Below are positions 52,245-61,096 of a stretch of 64,000 nt of DNA, in pieces. The notes beneath the pieces were generated by a model. It did not search any database. It saw only the letters and a program-made list of their open reading frames with translations, and was not told the origin of the DNA. Position 1 is the first letter of the stretch. Each line of letters starts with the position of its first letter. Location of the stretch: contig JBAZZX010000012.1 of assembly GCA_041658585.1 (NCBI GenBank), positions 4,983-68,982 on the forward strand. Direction: 5' to 3'. The DNA comes from DYFC01 sp041658585 (GTDB taxonomy: Bacteria; Nitrospirota; Thermodesulfovibrionia; Thermodesulfovibrionales; SM23-35). The position numbers and the translations under genes are program-made.

Positions 52245-55200
52245 CTATCTAAAAACCTCGTCTAAGCGCCATACAAGCCTAAGGGTATCAGGCCATCCAG
52301 CCTCTGCGAAAATATCCAATAAATTTAAAAGATCCTCGAGAGATTCACCATCACGTACTTCACTCCTATAGTCAGCAAGAATGGCCTCAACTAACTTAAC
52401 TACTTCACCAACAGCAAGCGAATCAAGATAGTACCCATATGGTTTGCTTGATTCAGCAACTCCTGCTGCCATATGCAGAACTCCCTTTGGGTCATATTTC
52501 AGAACACCATTAAGGAGTTCCATAAAATGATGGGCTGTTGAAGCAAACATTATTCCATTTTCTTTATCTAATGCAAATACCAATACTTTTTCAAGCAACA
52601 CCTTAACTTCAAAATAAAAATTCTTCCTCTGTGTCTCTCCAGTCTGTTCTTTTGCCCCGCTATTTTGCTTATTCCTAACATCAGCAGCAAAGTAGAGACG
52701 CATTGTTATTTCATCAATAACACCATATACTTCTCTTAGTTTTGAATATGTTTCTTCGTTCCAGTTCTCAGTGGGAATAGAACGCAGCTGCTTAATACCT
52801 TTCTCAGATGCGTCAATAGCTTTCGCCAACCAATCAATTGCCCTCTTAGCAATTTCACGTTCTTCGGAAAAATCAAGTTTTAGAGGTGTTATATAGGTTA
52901 ATGCATCAAAAGTTGCGCGTTTAAGAGACTTACAGAAGCGGATTGGTTCTAATAAAAGTATATCGGCTGTTTTGGTAGCCCATGCATTTTCTTGGACGAG
53001 AACAAGCCACATCAAAAGATATACAAAAGAGTCTAATAGCTCAGAATCATTATTGTGGGATAACACTCTCATGGCAAATTTCTCAAGTATCCTTACTGAT
53101 TTGTCTACGTGCGCTGCAATAACCTGACTCAACGTATGGCAAAGTGCATTCTGGACTACTCGATTAGTTTCATATTCAGCAACATCATGTGCCAAATCCC
53201 AGAAAACATCAGGTGCTTTGGACATAAGGCGCCAAAGCTCCATTGTTACAAGAAAACGAACCGATGGCACTCTGTCATGTACAAGTTGCTTTATTGCTTT
53301 TAAGATTTCTGCATCAGCTTTGCGGATTGCCAACCATGGTAACCCCTGCGCAGCTTCATTGCGTGGAGCAGGAGACCAATGCGGTGAATTGTATTTTGAA
53401 TCATATTCAGGATCGGGTTTTGGTAATTCATGTTTAGAGCAAAATAAAAGCACTTCTCGACAAAATTGAAACTCATCGCTTTCCGGGTCGGTAGTCCCTC
53501 GGCTCATCGTTTCCATACAAGATGCAAGCTTTGTCAAAGCTGAATTTAGAACCGCATTATCTGCGGATTTATTACGGTTAATTGCATCGTATACCTCTTT
53601 TGCAATTTTCAAAAGTGATTGATTTGCATCTGGCGTGGGTATTTTGTTTTGCCACTCTGATTTAAACTTATCTAAAGATGGAAAATACCTTTGTAATTCT
53701 TGATTTTCTGGTTGTTCGAGGTCTGCGCCTTGCTCTTTGAGCCAGTCTTCTGTTGTGTAAGGTTTAGATTCCATAGAGAATTTTGCTACAGGTTCATTTG
53801 AAGGAATCTTATTGGACTTTTCCATTTCTTCGCGAATTTTTATTGCATGCTCAGTTTTTAGAAGTCCAGCAGGGATTCGTGCTAAAAGACGATTTCTTCG
53901 ATGTTCCATATACTCACGATCAATCTTAGAATCACTCGCAGGAATGGACATAATTGATTTTTCAACTTGGAGTTGTTGTTCTTCCGAAAATTCAGATGTA
54001 GCAGCTTCTAAGAACACTCCAAGTTCCCGAACCGTCTCTTCGCCCATTTGAATAGGTTGTGCGATAGAGAGTTCATAAAGACGTTGAGCAAAAACTTTTG
54101 GATTTCGAGCTGCTGTTTCTAAGAGTCTTCTCCAAAAAAAAGCCACCTTAACGTTAGCAATAAAAACATCCAATAACGTATCCAGCTCTGAAAGCCTTGC
54201 CTCTGAAGAAGCCAATTCCGTAATAAACATATATAACTCATTTGCCATTTTTATTGGCTCATCATTATATTCCATCTCATCCCAAATGAAACTGCTGTCT
54301 GGTAAATAATGAGATGTTTTGCCTCGAAATTGAAATTTCTCTGTCAGGTCTTTAAGCTCGACGCCTTCTTTAAGATATCCCAGTATATGATCGGCGATGA
54401 TGAAATTGTTTAAACATTCAATAATGGCCATTGTTGCTAACACAGGCGCTGTACGAAGAAAGATAGGGAAATCTTGAATAAGTTTATATTGGCACATATG
54501 ATAGTCTTGATAACGTGTGCTTGTAAGAGACATAACGATCCCGCCCATATGAGTTTTTTCTTGACTGGTTTCATTGTGGCTAAATACTGTGAGATATATT
54601 AAAGCAACAAATTCTGCATCGTATGGCCATATGTTTTCTATATTATCAGTCAATTGATAAAGGAACTTAATAGGAAAATTATCTTCTCTAATCAAACTTA
54701 GTACTTTCTCCAAAAGCAATCTTGATTCTTGCGGTTCAGTATTGAAAGTTTTTGCCACCAAAGGAACAGCCCAGTTTGCGCCAAGATTGTCAAGCCAAGC
54801 ATCTCGGGTTTCCCCCCGTTCTTTCCAAATCCATTTGAGAAGATGTCGGCTGATACTCCCACAGGCTTGTTTAAGTTCTGCATTTTCCTTTGTTTTATCA
54901 AAAATATCTGACGTTACTACAGCAAAATCCCAAGCGAAATCTCGGTGCAAGTATTCGACAGCCTTGTCTAAAAAATGTATCCACAATTCATTCCGTTCAA
55001 TTTGCAATGCACGAAGAGCCTGAAGAAGGCGTAACATAGCGATATTGGCAATTGATGTTGCTTGTTTCAGTGAATCGAGTAGAGGAGTCAGTTGTTCAAG
55101 CTTTCTTCCTTCATTTACAAGAACACTCGTCGGTAACAATCGTGCAAATAAACGTAAATGAATATCAGTTTTTGGCAGGATATGCCAGAATGCCTTCCAA

Positions 55201-56282
55201 AATAAATCTGGAGTACTATGCCACAACCGAGTGAAATAGTAATTTAAGCTAGGATGGAGAAATAAAGGTCGTGAAAGATCCTTTGTGATAAACTCGACGC
55301 ATTTAACAGGGTCATCCTCAATTAATAAGACACTGACCGCATAGTCAAACAATATATTATGAGAAAAAACTACTCTCTGAGCTGTCGTAGAAACGTTAAA
55401 TAATATTTCAGCACTTAACAGGGAATCCCATAAACCACTGCCCTCAATAACATTAACTTCATCTTTACGCACTGACAACGAACGTTGTGCTACCATTGCC
55501 TGCGTTACTTTTGAAAGAAACCCTCTCTTGTCATCACCAGTAGGTCCGTCAGTTACTCGCTGTTTCCAAAATAGTCCTAACAATTGAACTTCAGAACTAA
55601 TAGAACTTAACTCAGGCATATTAGGATTAATTGCTAAAAGTTTTTCAAGCAGCCATAAATTGAAGGGTATTACTAAAAGTTCTTTAAAATCCATAGAGGC
55701 ACGCTCATATATAGGTTGAAGAGGTGGAATATCCTTAAAGGCTTCTTTTATTTCATCTTTTGAAAGCATCGGGACGCCGAAATGGCGACAGTGTATTCCT
55801 GGTATTAGAAATTTATTTTCTGGACTATCATCGGGAGAAGAAGGGAAGATATCGAGCAAATCTTCTGACTTTCTTGCATCATAAGTGCGCACACTGACGA
55901 TAATATTCCAAAGTCCACGCAATTCATTCTTGATTCGTTGGATTAAGCTTAAATAAAACTTTTGGGCAATGTCAGAACGAGCTGCGTCGAATGCATCTAT
56001 TACCACAATTCCAACATTTTTATCATCTGCAACTTTCTGACTTCTTAAATAGGCAATAAAATCCCCTCTGATCCCAAGTTCCGCTTTAAGGGCAGCTTCT
56101 GTCTCAACTCCCAATTTATCTATAGGAAGATATAAGCAGGGTTTATTATTTTCTATGAGACTGGTCGAAAGTTTTTTGAGCAGATATGTCTTACCAACTC
56201 CTGGAGGTCCTATAATGACACCATTTCCCATAAATGCGAACTCTTGTAAATTCTTAAACAAGTTATCTCGATATATTCGCAT
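52245..56282 (-). CDS. giant STAND-like P-loop NTPase with helical-repeat C-terminus
   Basis: 1345 residues. N-terminal ATPase (~1-300): Walker A GPPGVGKT at 25-32, Walker B VVIDAFD at 93-99, sensor-like NIIVSVRTYD at ~127-136, and IPFNLWLLEKLL in the position of the STAND GxP element. No protease, nuclease or TIR domain is seen. The remaining ~1000 residues are alpha-helical and irregular, like HEAT/TPR-type sensor arrays of Avs and NLR-like defence proteins. It starts 3 nt after the SIR2 gene, so the two are an operon: probable effector plus sensor. AT-rich, flanked by toxin-antitoxin genes and repeats. No closer family can be named by eye. Confidence 0.8.
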   Translation of the reverse strand: MRIYRDNLFKNLQEFAFMGNGVIIGPPGVGKTYLLKKLSTSLIENNKPCLYLPIDKLGVETEAALKAELGIRGDFIAYLRSQKVADDKNVGIVVIDAFDAARSDIAQKFYLSLIQRIKNELRGLWNIIVSVRTYDARKSEDLLDIFPSSPDDSPENKFLIPGIHCRHFGVPMLSKDEIKEAFKDIPPLQPIYERASMDFKELLVIPFNLWLLEKLLAINPNMPELSSISSEVQLLGLFWKQRVTDGPTGDDKRGFLSKVTQAMVAQRSLSVRKDEVNVIEGSGLWDSLLSAEILFNVSTTAQRVVFSHNILFDYAVSVLLIEDDPVKCVEFITKDLSRPLFLHPSLNYYFTRLWHSTPDLFWKAFWHILPKTDIHLRLFARLLPTSVLVNEGRKLEQLTPLLDSLKQATSIANIAMLRLLQALRALQIERNELWIHFLDKAVEYLHRDFAWDFAVVTSDIFDKTKENAELKQACGSISRHLLKWIWKERGETRDAWLDNLGANWAVPLVAKTFNTEPQESRLLLEKVLSLIREDNFPIKFLYQLTDNIENIWPYDAEFVALIYLTVFSHNETSQEKTHMGGIVMSLTSTRYQDYHMCQYKLIQDFPIFLRTAPVLATMAIIECLNNFIIADHILGYLKEGVELKDLTEKFQFRGKTSHYLPDSSFIWDEMEYNDEPIKMANELYMFITELASSEARLSELDTLLDVFIANVKVAFFWRRLLETAARNPKVFAQRLYELSIAQPIQMGEETVRELGVFLEAATSEFSEEQQLQVEKSIMSIPASDSKIDREYMEHRRNRLLARIPAGLLKTEHAIKIREEMEKSNKIPSNEPVAKFSMESKPYTTEDWLKEQGADLEQPENQELQRYFPSLDKFKSEWQNKIPTPDANQSLLKIAKEVYDAINRNKSADNAVLNSALTKLASCMETMSRGTTDPESDEFQFCREVLLFCSKHELPKPDPEYDSKYNSPHWSPAPRNEAAQGLPWLAIRKADAEILKAIKQLVHDRVPSVRFLVTMELWRLMSKAPDVFWDLAHDVAEYETNRVVQNALCHTLSQVIAAHVDKSVRILEKFAMRVLSHNNDSELLDSFVYLLMWLVLVQENAWATKTADILLLEPIRFCKSLKRATFDALTYITPLKLDFSEEREIAKRAIDWLAKAIDASEKGIKQLRSIPTENWNEETYSKLREVYGVIDEITMRLYFAADVRNKQNSGAKEQTGETQRKNFYFEVKVLLEKVLVFALDKENGIMFASTAHHFMELLNGVLKYDPKGVLHMAAGVAESSKPYGYYLDSLAVGEVVKLVEAILADYRSEVRDGESLEDLLNLLDIFAEAGWPDTLRLVWRLDEVFR

Positions 56283-56285
56283 ATA

Positions 56286-57353
56286 TTAGCGCTCCAACAT
56301 TTTCTTGGTTATTTCTGAAATGCTTGATGAACCAATCGGAACTCCAGTTTTATCTGCAATTTCAAATATTAATCTTCTTAAAGTACTATGATCTGCTTCT
56401 TCATTAGGATTAGTTTTTTGTGGCAGAAGATAGAATATAGGTTGCACGCAATATTTATTAGATAATATGTATGCTTTTTCTTTATCAGTGCTCGGAAGAA
56501 TTGCAACATGTAACATGTCGCCTTCTTGTTGCAAGTCTGTTTGAACAACTTCCAACATTCGCATAAAGAAAGGATCCTCCATACTAAACCCAACAAAGAC
56601 GATAGAATGCATTGATAATAGAGCCCAAATTACTTTTCTATGCAAGGTATCAAGAGGAATGTGCATTTTTTTGCCTTCTGCATTTAGATTCCCATATTTA
56701 CTCTTATAATCATTCTCAGTAAGTATTATGTGTTCCGGATTTTTATAGCATCCATGCACATGTAAAACGCTTCTGTAGTTTTCTGAAGTAGAAAGTGATC
56801 GTAAATAAGCTGAAACCCTATATAATTTGCTTTCATCGCAAAGGTCGACAGGATCGCACGATTGAATAAAGTCACGACCATCGCTACGAGCCTCAACTAT
56901 TGCTGATTCAAGCACAGCATCATAATTAGTCGTAACTATTCCTTTAAAATTAAGATTAACTAACACTCGATGGACCTCATCGCATGTTCTGCGTGAAGAT
57001 TTCGGTTCAAATGTCCTCTCAAGAAATTTATGATATTCAATTTCTCGATTTTCTCTTATTATCTGCCCTTTAATTAAATCAGCATAACCAGCAGGGTCAT
57101 ACCTTCCGCTTCGCTTTTCTAAATTAGGAGCGAATTTATTTCTTAGCTTTTCTAATAATTCATCCCACGACGGATAACCAATAATTTTACTGCTTCCAGA
57201 TCCAACTACAAGAAGAGCATTATGGGAAGAAATTAAATTAATAAGTTCACTTTTGTGAGCTTCATTCTTCTTTAATTCTTCCGATGAAAAATTTTGCAGT
57301 AAATGATCGCTAACCACTTTGACCTCTTTTTCCCTTAGTAACAACGATCTCAC
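56286..57353 (-). CDS. SIR2-domain protein (probable NAD-consuming effector)
   Basis: 355 residues from GTG 57353; GTG 57317 behind AGAGG is an alternative start. SIR2 core: LLVVGSGSSKIIGYPSWDELL (NAD-binding GxG, ~47-67), GIVTTNYDAVLE (Asn143/Asp145), VLHVHGCYKNP with the catalytic-type His200, and FVGFSMEDPFF (~253). This is the SIR2_2 branch seen in prokaryotic immunity, where it depletes NAD+, and not a deacetylase with a zinc ribbon (no CxxC pairs). Co-transcribed with the giant ATPase. Confidence 0.88.
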   Translation of the reverse strand: MRSLLLREKEVKVVSDHLLQNFSSEELKKNEAHKSELINLISSHNALLVVGSGSSKIIGYPSWDELLEKLRNKFAPNLEKRSGRYDPAGYADLIKGQIIRENREIEYHKFLERTFEPKSSRRTCDEVHRVLVNLNFKGIVTTNYDAVLESAIVEARSDGRDFIQSCDPVDLCDESKLYRVSAYLRSLSTSENYRSVLHVHGCYKNPEHIILTENDYKSKYGNLNAEGKKMHIPLDTLHRKVIWALLSMHSIVFVGFSMEDPFFMRMLEVVQTDLQQEGDMLHVAILPSTDKEKAYILSNKYCVQPIFYLLPQKTNPNEEADHSTLRRLIFEIADKTGVPIGSSSISEITKKMLER

Positions 57354-57460
57354 AAAGATTCCTATCGCTCACTTGGCCTTTTTTATGGAAGGCGTTCATA
57401 ACTTTATCCTCGATGCTATATAAAGGTTTAGGTTCAAAAAAACTGAACCACCAGTGAAAT

Positions 57461-57493
57461 GTCGGGACGTTTTTTCTAATAATGTTTTCCATT
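57461..57493. repeat. left-end fragment of the GGGACGTT repeat
   Basis: GTCGGGACGTTTTTTCTAAT and AATGTTTTCCATT match the left end of the 49521 element. It stands ~110 nt before the SIR2 start, at the upstream border of the operon. 57354-57627 otherwise holds no gene. Confidence 0.65.
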
Positions 57494-57627
57494 GAAATTT
57501 GATTATAATCAGGGATATTGGAAAGAAAGAGAGAAGGGTATAGGGTGTTGTCTGGCTGGTGATGCTGCTACTTTTCAACTTCTGCATTGAAATTATCGAA
57601 TGTTCTTTCAGTTAAAGTCTCCTTCTT

Positions 57628-58047
57628 TCAGAGTTTATATTTCAAAACGACACTCTTACAAAACTTATCGATATCTTTGATGTTTTTTTGCCATACATCA
57701 TATACGATCCGGAGATCTATTTTTTCATATTCGTGCACAATCCTGTTTCTGAAGCCAACCATTTTTATCATCAGCCGGGAGAGCTGTTTTGTGACAATTT
57801 TATGCTGCGCCAGCATTTCAAAAATATCTGCCTGCGAACCGGGAGCTTCCCATCCTGAATCGCTTATGATATGGGCTCCGATATCGACACATGCCTGTAT
57901 GGACTGTATAAGATTGAACAGGACTATGCTCTGGAGGTCATGATCCTTGCTGAATAATTCAAGTCCGTGGTCCTGCTTTTGCCGGACCTGTTTCAGATAC
58001 TTCTCTATCCGTTCAATTTTTTTTAGAATAAGAGGTTTATCTACCAA
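57628..58047 (-). CDS. HepT-like RNase toxin (DUF86)
   Basis: 139 residues, four-helix HEPN protein with the active-site motif RNRIVHEYEKID (R-x4-H-x-Y). Paired with MntA-type nucleotidyltransferase antitoxins that AMPylate the Tyr. Overlaps the partner gene by 11 nt. Confidence 0.9.
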   Translation of the reverse strand: MVDKPLILKKIERIEKYLKQVRQKQDHGLELFSKDHDLQSIVLFNLIQSIQACVDIGAHIISDSGWEAPGSQADIFEMLAQHKIVTKQLSRLMIKMVGFRNRIVHEYEKIDLRIVYDVWQKNIKDIDKFCKSVVLKYKL

Positions 58048-58465
58048 TCGATTTCTCCCTGAAACGACGTGCTACTGCCTTGAGACAGATGTCCTGGATA
58101 GGTTTATAGTCCAGATATTCCGTGATCGCCTTTTCCGTAAATCCAACCCGGAGCTTTCTTTTCCTGTCAATAAGTACCCGGCCTGTTTTCAGGACTTGGT
58201 ATTTCAGAAAGGGCGGAGCAGTATTTAAGATTACGATATCGACCGGGCCAAGAGAAAATCCGGGCGATGCTTCGTAGTATTCTTTTCGGAAACGCTCAAG
58301 GTATTTTTTCCCTGACCCTGACTCATCTATCAGCACAGCGATGTCGATATCGCTTTCTTTGGTCTTCCTTTTATTTGCAGAGCTTCCGAAGAGATAGAGA
58401 GCAGCCACTTCATCCCGCTCCCTGAAATAATGTACGATCCGCTCTATGTCTTTTTCATCCCGCAA
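58037..58465 (-). CDS. MntA-like minimal nucleotidyltransferase antitoxin
   Basis: 142 residues with the polymerase-beta signature LFGSSANKRKTKESDIDIAVLID (GSx10DxD). Acts on HepT. The start lies 4 nt after the nrdJ stop, so it is probably transcribed with nrdJ as well. Confidence 0.9.
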   Translation of the reverse strand: MRDEKDIERIVHYFRERDEVAALYLFGSSANKRKTKESDIDIAVLIDESGSGKKYLERFRKEYYEASPGFSLGPVDIVILNTAPPFLKYQVLKTGRVLIDRKRKLRVGFTEKAITEYLDYKPIQDICLKAVARRFREKSIGR

Positions 58466-58469
58466 AGCA

Positions 58470-60713
58470 TTAACCGCACTTCGTGAACCCGCAGTTATGG
58501 CAGACGGCGCAGCCTCCTTCGTGTTCTACGGCGCCGCCGCATTCGGGGCAGGCGCCCATTAGCAGGACGACCTTATTGCTGTCCCCGTTGCCTTTTGCGC
58601 CTTTTGAATTGTATTTTTCCAAAGCCCTTGCTATGGCGTCAGAGCAGGAAAGGATCCTTCCTCCGTCATGCCACGTCGGTGAATGACAGGAGATGCCTTT
58701 CAACTGCATTATGACTTCTTCGGGCGCTATGTTCGATCTGAATGCAAGTGAGACGAGTCTTCCTATGGCCTCGGACTGGCTTGCAGCGCAGCCGCCTGCT
58801 TTTCCCATAGAGGTAAAGAGTTCAAAAAGATGGCCGTTTTCATCCTCGTTGATGGTGACATAAACATTGCCGCATCCGGTTTTCATGAACCTTGTTGCTC
58901 CCTTTATGACGTCAGGCCTCTTGCGCGGCACGATTTTTTGCTCTACCGCCGCCTCCTTCTTGTCCGCTTTTTTGCCTGTGGTGAGGACCTGCTGCTCTCT
59001 CGATCCGTCGCGATAGACCGTAACCCCTTTGCAGTTAAGCTTATAAGCGAGGCGATAGACTTCCTCCACATCCTTCGGCGTGGCCTTGTGAGGGAAATTT
59101 ACGGTCTTGGAGACTGCGTTGTCGACATACTTCTGGAAGGCCGCCTGCGTCCTGATATGCTCTGCAGGGGTTATATCATGGGCGGTGACAAAGACGGATT
59201 TTACGTCGGCAGGGATCTCATCAAAGTCCTGCACCGATCCCCTGTCCGCGATACTTTCCATGAGTTCCCTTGTCCAGAACCCACGTTCTTTTGCCGCCTT
59301 TTCAAAATAAGGGTTTATCTCGATGAGCTTTGTGCCTTCCATGACGGTCCTTACAAAAGAGACTGCAAACAACGGTTCGATGCCTGAAGAACAGCCTGCA
59401 ATGATCGAGAGTGTACCCGTCGGGGCGATTGTTGTTACGGTGGCGTTTCTTAATTTTATTTTTCCGTCGAAGATGCTTCCTTCATAATTCGGAAATACGC
59501 CCCGTTTCTCTGCAAGGTCTGCCGATGCGTTCTTGCCTTCTCTCTGTATGAACTCCATCACTTTTTCGGCAAGGGTTGCCGCCTTATCGGAATTATAGGG
59601 GATGCCGAGTTGTATGAGCATATCAGCCCACCCCATAACGCCGAGGCCGATCTTCCTGTTGGCCTTTGTCACCTCCTCAATTTTCGGGAGGGGGTATTTA
59701 TTTACATCTATTACATTATCGAGGAAGTGGACCGCTTTCCATGTCGTATCTTTCAGCTTATTCCAGTCGACTTCATAGCTCATGACCCCTGACGCGGGAT
59801 TCTTGACTTCCATAATCATTTTTGCAAGATTGATAGAGCCGAGGTTGCAGGATTCATAGGGCAGAAGCGGCTGCTCGCCGCAGGGATTGGTAGACTCTAT
59901 TTTACCGATGCCGGGTGTAGGGTTTGATGCATTCACCCTGTCTATAAACACAATGCCGGGTTCCCCGTTTTTCCAGGCATGTTCTACGATAAGATTGAAA
60001 ACGTCTCTTGCCTTCAGCGCGCTGGTAACCTTTTTTGTTCTCGGGTTAATCAGGTCGTAGGACTTGTCTTCCTCGAAGGCCTGCATGAATTCGTCGGTGA
60101 TTGCTACCGATATGTTGAAGTTGTTGAACTTTGTGTTATCGTCCTTGCAGGTGATGAAACTGAGGATGTCCGGATGATCGACCCTGAGGATGCCCATATT
60201 TGCGCCTCTTCTCGTGCCGCCCTGTTTGACGGCTTCCGTGGCCGTGTCAAAGACGGTCATGAAAGAGATCGGCCCTGAGGATATGCCTTTTGTCGAGCCT
60301 ACGATATCCCCGTTCGGCCTGAGTCTTGAAAAGCTGAAGCCGGTGCCGCCGCCTGATTTGTGGATAATGGCCGTATGCTTTACCGCATCGAAGATAGACT
60401 CCATGGAGTCGTTTACGGGCAGGACAAAACAGGCGCTCAACTGGCCGAGCCTTCTCCCTGCATTCATCAGTGTAGGGCTGTTCGGAAGAAAATCCAGAGA
60501 AGTGAGCATCTGATAAAAGTCTTTTTCCAATTTAGCCGTTTCCTCGGAAGATTTGCCGTATTGCGAATCGGCAACGGCAATGCTTCCGGCAACCCTCCTG
60601 AAAAGGTCTTCAGGCGTCTCGACTATTTTCCCTTCCTCATCTTTTTTCAGGTATCTTTTTTCAAGGACCTTTACGGCATTCTTGGACAGATAAAAACTCT
60701 TTGCAGCTTGCAT
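58470..60713 (-). CDS. nrdJ: adenosylcobalamin-dependent ribonucleotide reductase
   Basis: 747 residues, class II reductase making deoxyribonucleotides with B12. Catalytic features: SACFVLPV, NPCGEQPLLPYESCNLGSINL (active-site Cys/Glu region), GIEPLFAVSF; C-terminal TSCPD-like KTGCGNVYVTINEDENGHLFE and zinc ribbon CPECGGAVEHEGGCAVCHNC ending in the redox CGFTKCG. Needs no oxygen, fits an anaerobe. Its 3' end is copied at 47178. Confidence 0.96.
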   Translation of the reverse strand: MQAAKSFYLSKNAVKVLEKRYLKKDEEGKIVETPEDLFRRVAGSIAVADSQYGKSSEETAKLEKDFYQMLTSLDFLPNSPTLMNAGRRLGQLSACFVLPVNDSMESIFDAVKHTAIIHKSGGGTGFSFSRLRPNGDIVGSTKGISSGPISFMTVFDTATEAVKQGGTRRGANMGILRVDHPDILSFITCKDDNTKFNNFNISVAITDEFMQAFEEDKSYDLINPRTKKVTSALKARDVFNLIVEHAWKNGEPGIVFIDRVNASNPTPGIGKIESTNPCGEQPLLPYESCNLGSINLAKMIMEVKNPASGVMSYEVDWNKLKDTTWKAVHFLDNVIDVNKYPLPKIEEVTKANRKIGLGVMGWADMLIQLGIPYNSDKAATLAEKVMEFIQREGKNASADLAEKRGVFPNYEGSIFDGKIKLRNATVTTIAPTGTLSIIAGCSSGIEPLFAVSFVRTVMEGTKLIEINPYFEKAAKERGFWTRELMESIADRGSVQDFDEIPADVKSVFVTAHDITPAEHIRTQAAFQKYVDNAVSKTVNFPHKATPKDVEEVYRLAYKLNCKGVTVYRDGSREQQVLTTGKKADKKEAAVEQKIVPRKRPDVIKGATRFMKTGCGNVYVTINEDENGHLFELFTSMGKAGGCAASQSEAIGRLVSLAFRSNIAPEEVIMQLKGISCHSPTWHDGGRILSCSDAIARALEKYNSKGAKGNGDSNKVVLLMGACPECGGAVEHEGGCAVCHNCGFTKCG

Positions 60714-60745
60714 GACTCCCCCTTTTTTATACGTCTATACGTTGT

Positions 60746-60913
60746 TTAATTAATGGCGGTGTTGTCTTTCGCAGTTCCGTTGACGGATAAAATGTGTATC
60801 TGCTGCCTCATTTTTTCTACTACGTTTTCACCCTCAAGCGGGCAGGCCGTCGTACATAAATAAGGACAGTTCAGGCATTCAAGCCAGTCTTTGAAGCCTT
60901 TGCAGGATTCCAT
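60746..60913 (-). CDS. small cysteine-rich protein upstream of nrdJ
   Basis: 55 residues from ATG 60913: MESCKGFKDWLECLNCPYLC..TTAC with five Cys in 24 residues, like a small Fe-S or zinc site, then a charged helix. The frame is open to ATG 60961 but that codon would be nearly leaderless at the predicted promoter. Shares the NrdR-controlled promoter and lies 33 nt before nrdJ. Confidence 0.6.
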   Translation of the reverse strand: MESCKGFKDWLECLNCPYLCTTACPLEGENVVEKMRQQIHILSVNGTAKDNTAIN

Positions 60914-60969
60914 CAAATTTTGTCTTCCCCCGGAGTCTATACGTTGTATTTTTAAAATCATTGTAAGAC

Positions 60970-60998
60970 ATTAAACCACAATATATAGTGTATGTCAA
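60970..60998 (-). promoter_or_regulatory. nrd promoter with NrdR box
   Basis: Minus strand TTGACA (60998-60993), 17-nt spacer, TTTAAT (60975-60970). The spacer is filled by CACTATATATTGTGG-type palindrome (60976-60991), 15/16 match to the NrdR box ACACWATATATWGTGT. NrdR bound here would block RNA polymerase. Confidence 0.8.
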
Positions 60999-61096
60999 GA
61001 AAAAAATGCATCCCGTCTAATGCATCGATATTAAAAGCTTTTTCCTGTGAAGAGAGTGTTGAGGAATTGTGGAAAAATTCCGAATAAATAAGCCGG

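Noticed and set aside
60962..61096. Cobalamin riboswitch for nrdJ
   Set aside because: Too short and no B12-box; an NrdR box explains regulation better.
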